Positions 1 to 9,431 are shown, counted from the stretch's first letter. The stretch: DNA of 64,000 nucleotides from Opitutia bacterium (GCA_016187945.1 JACPIT010000005.1:1-64000), one strand, 5' to 3'. Notes: a model not told the origin generated them from the sequence alone. Program-made: numbers and translations.

Positions 1-80
1 CACTCCGGCTGGGGCTCGGCCCACGCCGTCTCGATCTGTTTGACCAACTCTTCTCCCAACAACGGAAAGGTGCGAGCCAT
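1..80 (-). CDS. N-terminal fragment of an unidentified gene, cut by the window edge
   Basis: An ATG on the minus strand at 80-78 opens a frame that stays open to the window edge (26 codons: MARTFPLLGEEL..., then KQIETAWAEPQPE). The short amphipathic start looks like a real protein N-terminus. No family can be named from 26 residues. No convincing ribosome binding site is visible. The next 60 bases upstream run into a truncated palindromic repeat. Confidence 0.35.
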   Translation of the reverse strand, partial: MARTFPLLGEELVKQIETAWAEPQPE

Positions 81-140
81 CCGTCCATCTCAGCGGCTTC
101 CGCCCGCCTCGTAAAGTCTATTAGCTAGCGGACGTTGGTA

Positions 141-203
141 TTACGCCGCGATTGGTGCGAGGCGCATGCCGCGTTCGGATCGCGGCGTAAAGCCGCTCCT
201 ACA
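141..203. repeat. Family 1 palindromic repeat, left arm truncated
   Basis: Reads TTACGCCGCGATT ... AATCGCGGCGTAAAGCCGCTCCTACA-like. It matches the complete copies near 20.9, 45.5, 51.4 and 60.0 kb but lacks the outer TGTAGGAGCGGC of the left arm, so it is a decayed or deleted copy. A half copy of the family 8 repeat (CGTCGGCTGCTAC) follows at about 219-245. Confidence 0.8.
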
Positions 204-288
204 AGAAGCGCCGTGCGCGACAGCCGACACACGTCGGCTGCTACGCTGCGACAAAGCGCCGCGCAAACTCCATATTACGAAGTTTCGT

Positions 289-1077
289 TCAGGGCTGCGG
301 CGGGGGTTGCAGGAATGCGCGGGCGCGTTGGACGGCGTCGGCGTAGGCTTGGTAGAGCGTCGCGATCTGCGTCTGGGCCTGGCGCCAGGCGGCTTCGTCG
401 GCGGTGCTGCCGGCGGAGCTCAGGGCGTCGCGCAAAGCGATTTCGCGCACGCGGATTTCCTCGGCCGCCTGATCGAAATTCGGACCCGCTCCGGCGACGC
501 CGTTGGCGCGGGCTTGCGCGCGGAGGTCGATCAGCGCGCGCGTGGTCGCGTCGACGCGCGTCTGGAGCGAGCGCAGGACGGTTTGCTGATTCGCGATCGG
601 CGCGGTGCGCAGCGTGGCGAGTGCGACCGTGGGGTTGAGCGCGACGTCGAGGCCGGCGGCGGCGAGTTCGTTGAGGTTCGTCGGCTCGATGGCGAGTGTC
701 GTGGCGGCCGTCGCGCCGGGCGCGGCGGTGGTGCTGTTCACGATCGCCTGCGCGGCGCCGGACGCGGGCGGGAGATTCGGCGCGAGCGGGTTGACGGCGG
801 TCGAGGGTGTCTGCGGCGGATCGCCCGCCGGAGAAGTGACGGGGCGCGGCGGTTGGACGACGACATTCGGAGCGGTCGCGCCCGGCGGTGTCGTGACCGC
901 GGCGGGTGCGGCGGGGGCGGATTGCGGCGTCGCGGTCGTGGCGGCGGACGCCGTGGTCGTGGTGTTCGTGGTGCTGGCGTTGGACGACGAGGAGCTGGTG
1001 GTGCTCGATTGGGCGGCGGCAGCGGAAGCCAGCAACGCTGACAGAACGAAAAGCGGGGAGCGGAACGAGAGGTGCAT
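289..1077 (-). CDS. Secreted Ser/Thr/Pro-rich protein of unknown function
   Basis: 262 residues from the ATG at 1077, chosen because it directly precedes a classical signal peptide (MHLSFRSPLFVLSALLASAAAAQ) and has AGGA about 8 bases upstream. Longer readings in this frame add only an Arg-rich extension. The mature protein begins with a low-complexity Ser/Thr/Asn run (about 24-45) and a Pro/Ala/Thr-rich stretch (about 45-140). A helical C-terminal half (about 150-262) is rich in Ala, Arg and Gln and ends in QPPPQP. No catalytic motif is visible. It is probably periplasmic or surface-attached, the disordered part acting as a spacer. It stands alone, convergent with nothing and downstream of the thioredoxin operon. 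Confidence 0.7.
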   Translation of the reverse strand: MHLSFRSPLFVLSALLASAAAAQSSTTSSSSSNASTTNTTTTASAATTATPQSAPAAPAAVTTPPGATAPNVVVQPPRPVTSPAGDPPQTPSTAVNPLAPNLPPASGAAQAIVNSTTAAPGATAATTLAIEPTNLNELAAAGLDVALNPTVALATLRTAPIANQQTVLRSLQTRVDATTRALIDLRAQARANGVAGAGPNFDQAAEEIRVREIALRDALSSAGSTADEAAWRQAQTQIATLYQAYADAVQRARAFLQPPPQP

Positions 1078-1411
1078 GGGGAGTCCTAGAATTGAGTTAA
1101 TCTCTTCGGACCGGCGCGCCGGCCGCGCGATGCTGGGGCGGTTTCCGAGTCGGCGGGCCGGGTGGGCGGACGACGCGGGGCGGATGCGGTCGCGACCGGG
1201 ATGATGCGGCTGTTGCCGTGCAGCGCGGTCGGCTCTCAACCGACTGGGGGCGCTGCTCCACTAGTCCTGCCGCAACGAAAGACAGAAGCCCGCCCCCGCT
1301 AAGCGGTGACGGGCTTCCACACACACATTACAACGGGCGGCAGTGTAGCAGCGAGCGCCGGCGCGATCCATGGGCCTTTCGGTCCATTTTGACCGCGAAC
1401 GGAGGATCGTT
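1078..1411. other. Gene-free gap between two minus-strand genes
   Basis: Apart from the hairpin at 1285-1317 this stretch shows no gene. It must contain the promoter of the secreted Ser/Thr-rich protein, but no clear -35/-10 pair could be assigned. Confidence 0.5.
1285..1317 (-). terminator. Probable rho-independent terminator of the thioredoxin/TonB operon
   Basis: An 8-bp stem GAAGCCCG/CGGGCTTC encloses a second small stem CCGCT/AGCGG. It lies about 95 bases past the stop of the minus-strand thioredoxin gene. Read on the minus strand it is followed by TGTCTTTCGTT, a weak T tract. Confidence 0.5.
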
Positions 1412-4400
1412 TCAGCCGCGGCGCTTCAGGTCGGCGGCGCCTTTCGCGACGAGCGCGGGGTCGACGTTCACACCGGCCTTCGAGAGCGCGGCCTCGAGGA
1501 TCGCTTCGCCTTTCAGGTAGCCGATCACGATGTCCACAATCCTGCCCTCGCGATCGATGACAAACTGGCAGGGGATGCCGTTGACGCCATAGCGGGCGTG
1601 CGAGACGCGTGTCGGCGTGCGCTCCGCGGCGTCGTGCGTCCAGAGGATGTCGGGATAATTTTCCCCGTTGGTCTTCACCCATTGCTCGAACTTCGCCCGC
1701 GTGTCGCTGGTGCAGTTGGCGAGGACGACGACGCCTTGGTCCTTGTAGTGCGCGGCGACCTCCTGCGTATGCGGCATCGACGCCAGGCATGGGCCGCACC
1801 ACGTCGCCCAGAAATCCAGCACGACGACCTTGCCGCGCAGAGCGGAGAGTTTCACGTCCTTGCCGTCGATCGTCTGCGAAACGAAGTCGGGCGCGAGCGC
1901 GCCGACCTTCAACAGCTCGACTTTCGGCTCGGGTTTCGGCGTGGCGGCCGCGATGTCCTCCGCCGTCCAGACTTTCGCCGGCAGGTCGGCGGCGGCGAGT
2001 TTCACGCCGGCACGGAGGAGAAGATTGCCGAGCGTCTCGTCGTAGCGGCTGCCGAAGCCCGCGCTCCAGCCGACGAGTTTGCCGGAGGCGTCGAACACGA
2101 TCGTCGTCGGAATCGGCGTCATGACGCCGGCGAGTTTGAACGTGAAAATTTTCGCGAAGTGCTCGGACGAGGCCTTGCGGTAGACGGTGCGCTCGTCGTC
2201 GGTGAGCTCGTCCGTCTCCTTCGCCGGACGCGGCGGGGCGCCGGCGGGATCGGCGACGAGCGTGCCGGCGAATTTCGCGGCGTTTTCCGTCTGCCATTTC
2301 TGCACGGCGTCGAGCGCCGCGTAGCCGCCGACGCCGAGGAACGTGACACCGGGATACTTCTCGCCCCACGACTTCCAGCGCGCGAGGAAATCGTCGCTCG
2401 GGCCGTGGGCGCCGCTCCACACGCCGACGACGGTCACGTGACCCGCGAGCAAATCGGCGAGCTTGGCGGTCGAGCCGTCGAGCTTCAGCACATCGAGATC
2501 GCCGACGGTGGCGCCGATCTTGAGTTTGCCGAGATCGGTGTTGAACGGCGGACGCGGATTCTTTTCCGCATCGGCGGCGGAGGCGGCGCGCGCCTTCTCC
2601 TCGGCGGCGGATTTCGCGAGCTGCTCGCGGCCTTTGGCGGCGATCGCATCGTCGACCTTTACGTCGACGCTCGCGAGCGCGGCTTCGGTGCGGGCGTCGT
2701 CTTCGCCACCGTTGCCGACGATGGTCGCGGCGATCTTGCCGTCGCGGCCGATGACGAACTGCGTCGGAATGCCGACGACGTGGTAGAGGCGCGCGGAGGC
2801 GCGCTGCTCGAACGTCGCGCCGCCGCGCTCGTTCGCGTCGAAGAAAAACTGAAGGTCGGGATACTTCGGCTGGTGCTTCGGAATCCACTCCTTGAACTTC
2901 GCGATCGCGTCGCTCGTGCCGGAGGCGAGGACGACGACGTCCTGGTCCTTGTATTTAGCCGCGAGCTTCTGTGTGTGCGGGAACGAGGCGATGCACGGCC
3001 CGCACCACGTGGCCCAGAAGTCGAGGATCACGACCTTGCCCTTGAAGTCCGACAATTTCACCTCGCGGCCGGTGACGTCCTGCATCGCGAAGTCGGGCGC
3101 GACGTCGCCGGCGCCGAGCGTCGAAATGCGCGACGCGGGCGTCATGCCGCCGCCGACGTTGCCCTTCGGCTGGATCGCAGCCGCGGCCACGCCGCCGGCG
3201 GGCGCGGGCGCTTTCGCGGCGGGCAGCAGGCCGCCGCCCATCGGGGCGGCAGCGGGGGGGTTCGCGCGCGCGGCGGCGAGCGCCTGCTCGATGAGCGCTT
3301 TGTCGCCGTCGGCGAGTTTCACATCGGCGCGCAGGAGGATTTCGCGGAGCCAGCCGCTGACGCGCGGGCCCATGCCGATGATGCCGCCGACGAGTTTGCC
3401 GTCGGGGCCGACGACACAGTAGGCGGGATACATGCCCGCTCCGAAGATCATGTAGGAAACGGCCTCCATCATCGCGGTGCCGGCCGGATCCCACGAGACG
3501 GTGTAGCCGGGCGTGGCGCCGAGGCTGCCCGCCCATTTCTCGAAGTCGGCGCGCTGCGTGGCGGTGTTGATCGCCCAGACGGCGAGGCCTTGGTCCGCGT
3601 AGCTCGCGGCAATTTTCGCGACGTCGTCAGGCGGGTTGCGGGCGCCGGTCCAGAAATTGATGAACACGGTCTTCCCGCGGAAATCGGAGAGCTTCACAGT
3701 GCGGCCGGCGGCGTCGGTCGTCGAAAAATCCGGCACGGTTTCGCCGGCGGCCATGTTGGCGAAGCGCAGGGTGGGATTCGCCGCGGTCGGCATCGCGACG
3801 GTCTTCGCGAGCATCGGGATCGACTTCGGGCGGTTGGTGTCCTCGGGCGGCAGGCCGCTGAGATCGACGGGCAAACCGCCTCGGGCGAGCAGGCGCAGGA
3901 CGTTCGGGTTCACGGTCGGACCGCCGCCGCCCGTCGAGCCGATCAGGCGGCCGTCGCGGCCGATGAGGAAGAGCGTCGGGAAACCGGTGACGCCGTAGTG
4001 CGTGTTGAAGACGGACGCGGCCCAGCCGTCCTTGCCGGCGGGATCGTGTGCGGTGCGGAATTTGTATTTGTCGGCGTTGCGCTTCACCCAGCCGTCGTAG
4101 TTCGCGCGCGAGTCGTCGGCGCAGACCGCGAGGACGACGAGATCGTTGGCGGCGTATTTTTCCGCGAACGCGCTGTTGTGCGGCATCGAGGCGACGCACG
4201 GGCCGCACCACGTCGCCCAAACGTCGACGAGCACGAGTTTGCCGCGGAAATCGGAGAGTTTGATCTCGCGAAGGTCGGGCCCGGCGACGGTGAAGTCGGG
4301 CGCGAGCTCGCCCGGTTTCGGCCCCGGGCGCGTGGAAGGCGCGGACGGCGCGACGGTGGCGGTTTGCGCGATGGCAGAAACCCAAAGACTCAAACAAGCG

Positions 4401-4420
4401 AGGACAGTGAGGAACTTCAT
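1412..4420 (-). CDS. Exported protein with five tandem thioredoxin-like (TlpA/ResA type) domains
   Basis: 1002 residues from the ATG at 4420. The signal peptide (1-19) fixes this start, and an upstream extension would only read the neighbour out of frame. Five redoxin folds follow in series. Domain 1 (about 38-185) has WCGPC with cysteines 72 and 75. Domain 2 (about 225-385) has WTGARN where the motif should be. Domain 3 (about 435-600) has WCGPC at 473-476. Domain 4 (about 630-810) has WSGAHG. Domain 5 (about 838-1000) has WCGPC at 875-878. Active folds also keep the cis-proline loop (GFPT, GIPT, GIPC). Linkers are Ala/Pro-rich. Single-domain TlpA proteins are about 150-200 residues, so this is a fivefold fusion. 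It lies 59 bases after the TonB receptor and is presumably co-transcribed. Likely role: periplasmic thiol reduction or disulphide handling linked to the receptor's substrate; this is inference. Confidence 0.9.
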   Translation of the reverse strand: MKFLTVLACLSLWVSAIAQTATVAPSAPSTRPGPKPGELAPDFTVAGPDLREIKLSDFRGKLVLVDVWATWCGPCVASMPHNSAFAEKYAANDLVVLAVCADDSRANYDGWVKRNADKYKFRTAHDPAGKDGWAASVFNTHYGVTGFPTLFLIGRDGRLIGSTGGGGPTVNPNVLRLLARGGLPVDLSGLPPEDTNRPKSIPMLAKTVAMPTAANPTLRFANMAAGETVPDFSTTDAAGRTVKLSDFRGKTVFINFWTGARNPPDDVAKIAASYADQGLAVWAINTATQRADFEKWAGSLGATPGYTVSWDPAGTAMMEAVSYMIFGAGMYPAYCVVGPDGKLVGGIIGMGPRVSGWLREILLRADVKLADGDKALIEQALAAARANPPAAAPMGGGLLPAAKAPAPAGGVAAAAIQPKGNVGGGMTPASRISTLGAGDVAPDFAMQDVTGREVKLSDFKGKVVILDFWATWCGPCIASFPHTQKLAAKYKDQDVVVLASGTSDAIAKFKEWIPKHQPKYPDLQFFFDANERGGATFEQRASARLYHVVGIPTQFVIGRDGKIAATIVGNGGEDDARTEAALASVDVKVDDAIAAKGREQLAKSAAEEKARAASAADAEKNPRPPFNTDLGKLKIGATVGDLDVLKLDGSTAKLADLLAGHVTVVGVWSGAHGPSDDFLARWKSWGEKYPGVTFLGVGGYAALDAVQKWQTENAAKFAGTLVADPAGAPPRPAKETDELTDDERTVYRKASSEHFAKIFTFKLAGVMTPIPTTIVFDASGKLVGWSAGFGSRYDETLGNLLLRAGVKLAAADLPAKVWTAEDIAAATPKPEPKVELLKVGALAPDFVSQTIDGKDVKLSALRGKVVVLDFWATWCGPCLASMPHTQEVAAHYKDQGVVVLANCTSDTRAKFEQWVKTNGENYPDILWTHDAAERTPTRVSHARYGVNGIPCQFVIDREGRIVDIVIGYLKGEAILEAALSKAGVNVDPALVAKGAADLKRRG

Positions 4421-4479
4421 AGGAAACGGAATGGAAGTGAAACGCCGCCGCGGAAGGCCGCGGCGGCTGAAGGCGAGGA

Positions 4480-7400
4480 TCAGAACGGCAGCACGAACGA
4501 GAACTCGTAGGCGCGGCCGAGCACCCACTGGCTGTGCAGCGAGCCGTTGTAGCCATACATGTTGTCGGCGAACGGCGGCTCTTGATCGAAGAGGTTCGCG
4601 ACGCCGAGCTGGAGGCGGAGGCCCTTGCCGTGGCCGCGCCAGACGCCGTTGAGGAATTCGTAGCCACCGCGCACGTCGATCTTCCACAGCGCGGGATAAA
4701 GGCTGGTGACGATCGACGTGTTGTTCGTCCACGGATTGCCGCCGGAGTTGGTGTTGAAGCCGCTGATATAAAGCGCGAAGGCCGAGGCGTTCCACGGACC
4801 GCGGTTCCAGTAGATGCCACCGGTGAAATTCCAGTCGGGCGCGCCGTAGGTGTCGCCGCCGTCGCTGATCGCCGGCTGGCCGGGGCGCAGCTCGCGCGTC
4901 GACTCGAGCGTGTGCGAGGCGTTCAGCGCCACGCGCCAGCGGCCATACTGTTCCCACGGCAGGCGGTATTCGGCGATGAAATCGACGCTCTCGTTCCGCA
5001 CCTCGCCGAAATTATCGAAAGTGATGTCGACGGCGGTGATCCGGCCCGGCTGACCAAGTGCGATGTCGGTGGCGTCGGGCGCGGCGCGCGTGATGCGCTC
5101 GGGGAACAGCGCCTCGTTGTTGATGATCGTCTGGGCGCTGAGCTGCTGGATGACGTCGCGCTGGATCGTGCGGTAGTAATTTACCTGGAGCGTGACGCCT
5201 TTCGCGAAGGGCGGCTCGAAAACGAGGCCGTAGAAATCCGTGCGCGAGGTCTCGGGCCGGATGTTCGGGTTCGCGCCGGAGGTGGTGGCGACGTTGCTGG
5301 TGCTGGCGCCGCCGCGGCGCGGATCGAGCAGCGTGCTGTTGAACGTCGAGTTCGCGACCTGGTATTCGGTGAGCGCCGGCGGGCGGAAGCCTTGGGAGTA
5401 ATTCGCGCGGAGGAGCAACGACGAGTGCGGCACCCAGACGAGGCCGATCTTCGGCACGGTGGTGTGTCCGGCGTCGTCCTGGCTCTCGTAGCGCTCGGCG
5501 AGTTGGAGATCGAGGCGGCGGAGCAACGGGCGTGCGTTGGGCTTGCCGAAGACGGGGACTGAAAGTTCGGAAAAACCGGCGTAAGATTCGCGGGCGCCGC
5601 CGACGAGCCGCGTCGTGGCGACCGGCGTGGCGGCGAGGCTGTAGCTGATCGATGTGCCTTCGTTTTCCCCGTGAGTGTAAGTGCCGCCGACCGCGAGTTG
5701 CACCGGCCCGCCCGGGAGCGGAAACAGCTCGCCGTCCGCCTGAAAATCCCAGCTCGTCGACGTGACATTGTTGTCCACCGACGGGTAGATCGCGAATTTT
5801 TCGTAGATCGCATCCTGGCCGCTGCTGGCGGCGCGTCCGTCGACGAACGGATTCAGGCGCTGCGCCGCGTCGGCGTTGCTCAGCGCCGCGGTGATGGCGG
5901 CGCCGTTGAAATTGCGCGTGAGCTGGCTGGCGGCCTGGTGCTGGTAATTGAAACCGGTGTCGTAGCGCCACGTGCCGCCGAGCAGGCCGGTCGCGCCCAG
6001 CGTGAAGTTGTGCGCCTTGGTGTGCGTCTTCTGCCAGATGGAACCGAACTCCGGGTGCAGCATGCCGATCGCCACGTCCTGGCCGAAGAGGTTGAACGCC
6101 GCCGGCACGACGGAGGCGAAATTGCCGAAGCCCGAACTCGTCGCGACCGAGGTGACGCCCGGCTGCGTCTCGGTGCGGCCGCGCACGTCGCTGAAGTAGT
6201 ATTTCGCGTAGACTTCGAGGCGCGGGTTCACGGTAAAATTGAAATTGCCCGAGGCGCCGTAGCGTTCGCTTCTCGGAATGAGGTCGTCGAACGCCGCCGT
6301 GTTGCCCTGGCGGATGCCCGAGGCGGAATTGAGCGGACCGGGGCCGACGCCGGTGAAGTCGGCCAGCGAAGTCGCGTGTGCGACGCCGTCCTTCAGCACG
6401 GCCCAGCGCGTCGGGTTGCCGTTGGCGTCGACGATGCCGTTGAGCGTGCCGGTGCGCGCCTGGACGACGACGGGGTAGCCCCAATTCAAGCGGCGGTCGC
6501 GACCGTAGACGGGATTCCCGTTCACGTCGTAGCCCGCGATCATCGCGCGGTGGTCCTGATTTTTCGTGAACGAGCGCTGCGAGGCCTTGAGCGGACGACG
6601 ATCGTAATAGTTCACGTTCACCGTGCCGCGCAGCCGGCCGTTCAGGCCCGTGAAGCCCGTCGTGAGCGAACTCGAATGCTCCTGACCGCCGCCGTGCGCG
6701 GCCACCTTGAGGGTTTCGCTGAGCTCGTTGCCGACCCAGTCCTTCTTCAACACGATGTTGATGACGCCGGCGACGGCGTCCGCGCCGTAGAGGGCGGACG
6801 CGCCGTCGGTGATCATCTCGATGTGGTCGACCATGCCGAGCGGGATGGTGTTGAGATCGACGAAGCCCTGCTGCGTGCCGCTCGAACGATTGCCCGCGCC
6901 GGATTGCGAGACGCGGCGGCCATCGACGAGAACCAGCGTCGAGCCCGAGCCGAGTCCGCGCAGGCTGGCGCCGGAAACGCCGGTCTGGCCGAGCGGGTTT
7001 TCAAAATTGCCAGTGACGAAACTGAAGCTCGGCGTGTTGTTCTCGGTGTAGAGACCGGATTCCGGATTCAGCTCGTTGGGCGTGCTCGCGCGGCCCGAGG
7101 GCACGCCGGAATAATTTTGCGGGAGCGTCTTGAGGAAATCCGCGAGGTTCAGCGCGCCGGTGGAGCGGATGTAGTTCGCGTCGTAGAGATTCACGGGCGT
7201 CGGGCCCTCGCTCTCGCTCTGCCGGATGCGCGTGCCCAGCACGCGGTATTCCTGGAGCTTCACCGCGGGCTGGAGGTCTTTCGCGGCGACCGTCGGCGCT
7301 GGACGGTCACTCGCGCGGCGGAGGCCGAGGGCGCCGGTGCCAGCGTCCTGCACGACGACCAGGTCGGTGCCGGCCACGAGTCGATCGAGCGCGGCGCGCG

Positions 7401-7647
7401 CAGTGAGCGCGCCGGTCACGGCGTTGGTGCGGACGCCGCGCACGACGTCGATGGGATAGACGATCTGCTCGCCGGATTGCTCGGTGAAAGCAGCCAACGC
7501 CTCGGACGCCGAGCCGGCGGGGATGGCGTAGGATTTTTTCGCCGCTTCGACCGCGGCGGCGGCGCTGAAGGTCGTCAAAACGAACGAAACGAGAAGAGCC
7601 GCGGCGCGAAGCCGGCGCGACCAGGGTAACGAGCTCGGTGTGTTCAT
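4480..7647 (-). CDS. TonB-dependent receptor with N-terminal STN signalling domain
   Basis: 1055 residues with a signal peptide (about 1-33) and an STN (secretin/TonB N-terminus) domain (about 38-110; SASEALAAFTEQSGEQIVYP), the part that touches an inner-membrane FecR regulator. Next come the plug (about 130-290, with VLVDGRRVSQSGAGN and the usual DGASALYGADAVAGVIN) and a beta-barrel to the C-terminus. The last residue is Phe (FSFVLPF), as expected for assembly by the BAM complex. It imports a ligand across the outer membrane using TonB energy; the ligand (siderophore, vitamin, peptide or sugar) cannot be read from sequence. The FecI/FecR pair upstream indicates cell-surface signalling control. 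Start at the ATG before the signal peptide. Confidence 0.95.
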   Translation of the reverse strand: MNTPSSLPWSRRLRAAALLVSFVLTTFSAAAAVEAAKKSYAIPAGSASEALAAFTEQSGEQIVYPIDVVRGVRTNAVTGALTARAALDRLVAGTDLVVVQDAGTGALGLRRASDRPAPTVAAKDLQPAVKLQEYRVLGTRIRQSESEGPTPVNLYDANYIRSTGALNLADFLKTLPQNYSGVPSGRASTPNELNPESGLYTENNTPSFSFVTGNFENPLGQTGVSGASLRGLGSGSTLVLVDGRRVSQSGAGNRSSGTQQGFVDLNTIPLGMVDHIEMITDGASALYGADAVAGVINIVLKKDWVGNELSETLKVAAHGGGQEHSSSLTTGFTGLNGRLRGTVNVNYYDRRPLKASQRSFTKNQDHRAMIAGYDVNGNPVYGRDRRLNWGYPVVVQARTGTLNGIVDANGNPTRWAVLKDGVAHATSLADFTGVGPGPLNSASGIRQGNTAAFDDLIPRSERYGASGNFNFTVNPRLEVYAKYYFSDVRGRTETQPGVTSVATSSGFGNFASVVPAAFNLFGQDVAIGMLHPEFGSIWQKTHTKAHNFTLGATGLLGGTWRYDTGFNYQHQAASQLTRNFNGAAITAALSNADAAQRLNPFVDGRAASSGQDAIYEKFAIYPSVDNNVTSTSWDFQADGELFPLPGGPVQLAVGGTYTHGENEGTSISYSLAATPVATTRLVGGARESYAGFSELSVPVFGKPNARPLLRRLDLQLAERYESQDDAGHTTVPKIGLVWVPHSSLLLRANYSQGFRPPALTEYQVANSTFNSTLLDPRRGGASTSNVATTSGANPNIRPETSRTDFYGLVFEPPFAKGVTLQVNYYRTIQRDVIQQLSAQTIINNEALFPERITRAAPDATDIALGQPGRITAVDITFDNFGEVRNESVDFIAEYRLPWEQYGRWRVALNASHTLESTRELRPGQPAISDGGDTYGAPDWNFTGGIYWNRGPWNASAFALYISGFNTNSGGNPWTNNTSIVTSLYPALWKIDVRGGYEFLNGVWRGHGKGLRLQLGVANLFDQEPPFADNMYGYNGSLHSQWVLGRAYEFSFVLPF

Positions 7648-7774
7648 AGGTTAGGTGTGGGAGGTGGCCGGGGAGGGAGTGGGGTGCCCGACACAGGAGA
7701 CGACGACCCGCGCCGCCATTTCCATTATCGCCGTCGAAGCGCCGCGCGCCGACTCGCGTCCGAGCGGCCGCGAC

Positions 7775-8809
7775 TCAGCGCTGCGCGGTCGCGCGCAGGA
7801 TGTAGCGGCCGTCTTCCTGATCGACGTGCACGCCGAGGATTTCCTGCGCGAGCCGCACGAAGGCGTCAGCGTTGTCGGCGCGGAAATTCCCCCGCAACGG
7901 AATCTTCGCGATGCGTCGGTCGGCGATCACGATGCGCGTCTCCTTGTTGTAGCGGTTGAACTCCGCCACCGCTTCGTCGAGCGGCGTGTCGCGGAACTTG
8001 ATGCGCACGCCCTGCCACGCGAGCGTCGACTCGATCTCGTCGCCGGTGGCTTCGACCACTTCGGGGGCGAGCGGCGTGGGCACGGCGGCGTTGACGGTGG
8101 TGCGCTCGCGCGCGCCGACCAGCGCGGCGTTGAGCGCGCCGCTCACGCCGGGTTCCTCGGGCTTGGGCGGATCGATGCGGACCTTGCCCTCGGTGACGAG
8201 CACGTCGACGTCGCTGCCGCTCAAGCGGACATTGAAGACCGTGCCGACCGCGCGCACGCGCACGCCGCCGGCGGTGACGATGAACGGGCGGTCGGGGTTT
8301 TTCGCGACGGTGAAATACGCCTCGCCGCGCAGCAGCTTGATGTTCCGCTCAGCGGCCGAGTAGTCGACGGTGATCTCCGCGTCCTTGTTGAGTTCGACCA
8401 CGGAGCCGTCGGCCAGCGTGCGCAGTTCGGATTGCCGCGCCACCTGCACGGTGGCCGGCGTGGCGTCGAAGGGTTTGAAAATCACGAATGCCAGCGCGAC
8501 CGCCGCGGCGAGCGCGAGCAGCGCACCGGTCGCGCGCCAGATGCGCCGGCGCGGCACGGCGAGCAGATCGGGGTTCGGCTTCTGGCTGTGCTCGGGGCGC
8601 CACTCGGCGAGCGTGTCGAGCGCGCTCCAGGCTTTTTCCAGTCGCGCGACGGCGATGGCGTGACGCTCGTCCTCGCGCCGCCATTGCAGGTAGGCGTCCT
8701 GCTCGGCCGGCGTGAAACCGCGATCGCGGCGCGCAAGCCAGGCCGACGCGGCGGCGACGACGGCGTCCGGCAGCGGCGAAAGCGGGGAATCTTCGGGGGA
8801 GAGACGCAT
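7775..8809 (-). CDS. FecR-family anti-sigma / sigma-regulator protein
   Basis: 344 residues. The cytoplasmic N-terminus (about 1-90) carries the FecR-N pattern (AVVAAASAWLARRDRGFT, then EWRP). One membrane helix lies at about 93-113 (ATGALLALAAAVALAFVIF). The periplasmic FecR domain (about 120-230; LRTLADGSVVELN, GEAYFTVAKNPDRPF, VRAVGTVFNVR) is followed by a C-terminal STN-like tail (about 265-335; TPLDEAVAEFNRYNKETRIVI). It relays occupancy of the adjacent STN receptor to the sigma factor encoded 10 bases upstream. Gene order sigma-FecR-receptor matches the fec paradigm. Confidence 0.93.
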   Translation of the reverse strand: MRLSPEDSPLSPLPDAVVAAASAWLARRDRGFTPAEQDAYLQWRREDERHAIAVARLEKAWSALDTLAEWRPEHSQKPNPDLLAVPRRRIWRATGALLALAAAVALAFVIFKPFDATPATVQVARQSELRTLADGSVVELNKDAEITVDYSAAERNIKLLRGEAYFTVAKNPDRPFIVTAGGVRVRAVGTVFNVRLSGSDVDVLVTEGKVRIDPPKPEEPGVSGALNAALVGARERTTVNAAVPTPLAPEVVEATGDEIESTLAWQGVRIKFRDTPLDEAVAEFNRYNKETRIVIADRRIAKIPLRGNFRADNADAFVRLAQEILGVHVDQEDGRYILRATAQR

Positions 8810-8819
8810 GGCGCGGGGT

Positions 8820-9431
8820 TCAGGGGAGGCCGTGGCGCGCGAGGAATTCCGTGCAGCGGCGCATGCCGTTGGCCACCTGCACCTCGACGGTGTGCTCGGA
8901 GATGCCGAGCTGCGCGGCGACCTCCTTTTGGGACAGGCCGTAGATTTTCCGCAAGGTGAGCACCTGGCGGCAGCGGTCGGGCAGCGACTGGATGGCGTGA
9001 GTCAAAATTTCGAGTTCCTGGCGGTGGGCGGCGCTCTCGGCGACGCCTCGCCCCTCGTCGTAGACGGGCGGGGCGTCGACTTCCGCTATCGGCTCGAACG
9101 CGACGATCCGGTTGCGGCGCGCCCAATCGATCGCGAGGTTCCGCGCCGTCGTGAACAACAGCGCCCGCGCGGTGCGGACCTCGCCGCGCTCGCGGGCGCG
9201 GAGCACGCGCGTGTAGGTTTCCTGCACGAGATCGTCCGGATCGGGCAAATTCGGGAACTGACTTCGCAGCCACGCGCGCAACGCCGGCTCGTGCGGCTGC
9301 ACTTCAGCGGCAAACCAACGCGAAAGCTCGTCGTTGTTCTCGGGCAAGGCGGGAGAGGGACCGGCGCCACCCCACGCCCGCGCCGCACGCGAGTCGAGCT
9401 CGGAAACGTGAGCGGAAAATTTTCCGCGCAC
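8820..9431 (-). CDS. ECF RNA polymerase sigma factor (FecI-like)
   Basis: 203 residues. The start is a GTG at 9431; no internal ATG lies before the conserved region. Region 2 spans about 45-115 (PDPDDLVQETYTRVLRARER, then TARNLAIDWARR). Region 4 spans about 140-195, with the helix-turn-helix LSQKEVAAQLGISEHTVEVQ. It should direct polymerase to the promoter of the downstream receptor operon once FecR signals. Upstream lies a family 2 palindrome (9494-9571). No ECF -35 (AAC-type) motif could be assigned with confidence. Confidence 0.93.
   Translation of the reverse strand: MRGKFSAHVSELDSRAARAWGGAGPSPALPENNDELSRWFAAEVQPHEPALRAWLRSQFPNLPDPDDLVQETYTRVLRARERGEVRTARALLFTTARNLAIDWARRNRIVAFEPIAEVDAPPVYDEGRGVAESAAHRQELEILTHAIQSLPDRCRQVLTLRKIYGLSQKEVAAQLGISEHTVEVQVANGMRRCTEFLARHGLP

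Noticed and set aside
1370-4510. 1046-codon open frame antisense to the five-fold thioredoxin gene
   Set aside because: No domain, no signal peptide, biased Arg/Glu/Gly composition typical of a complementary-strand shadow.
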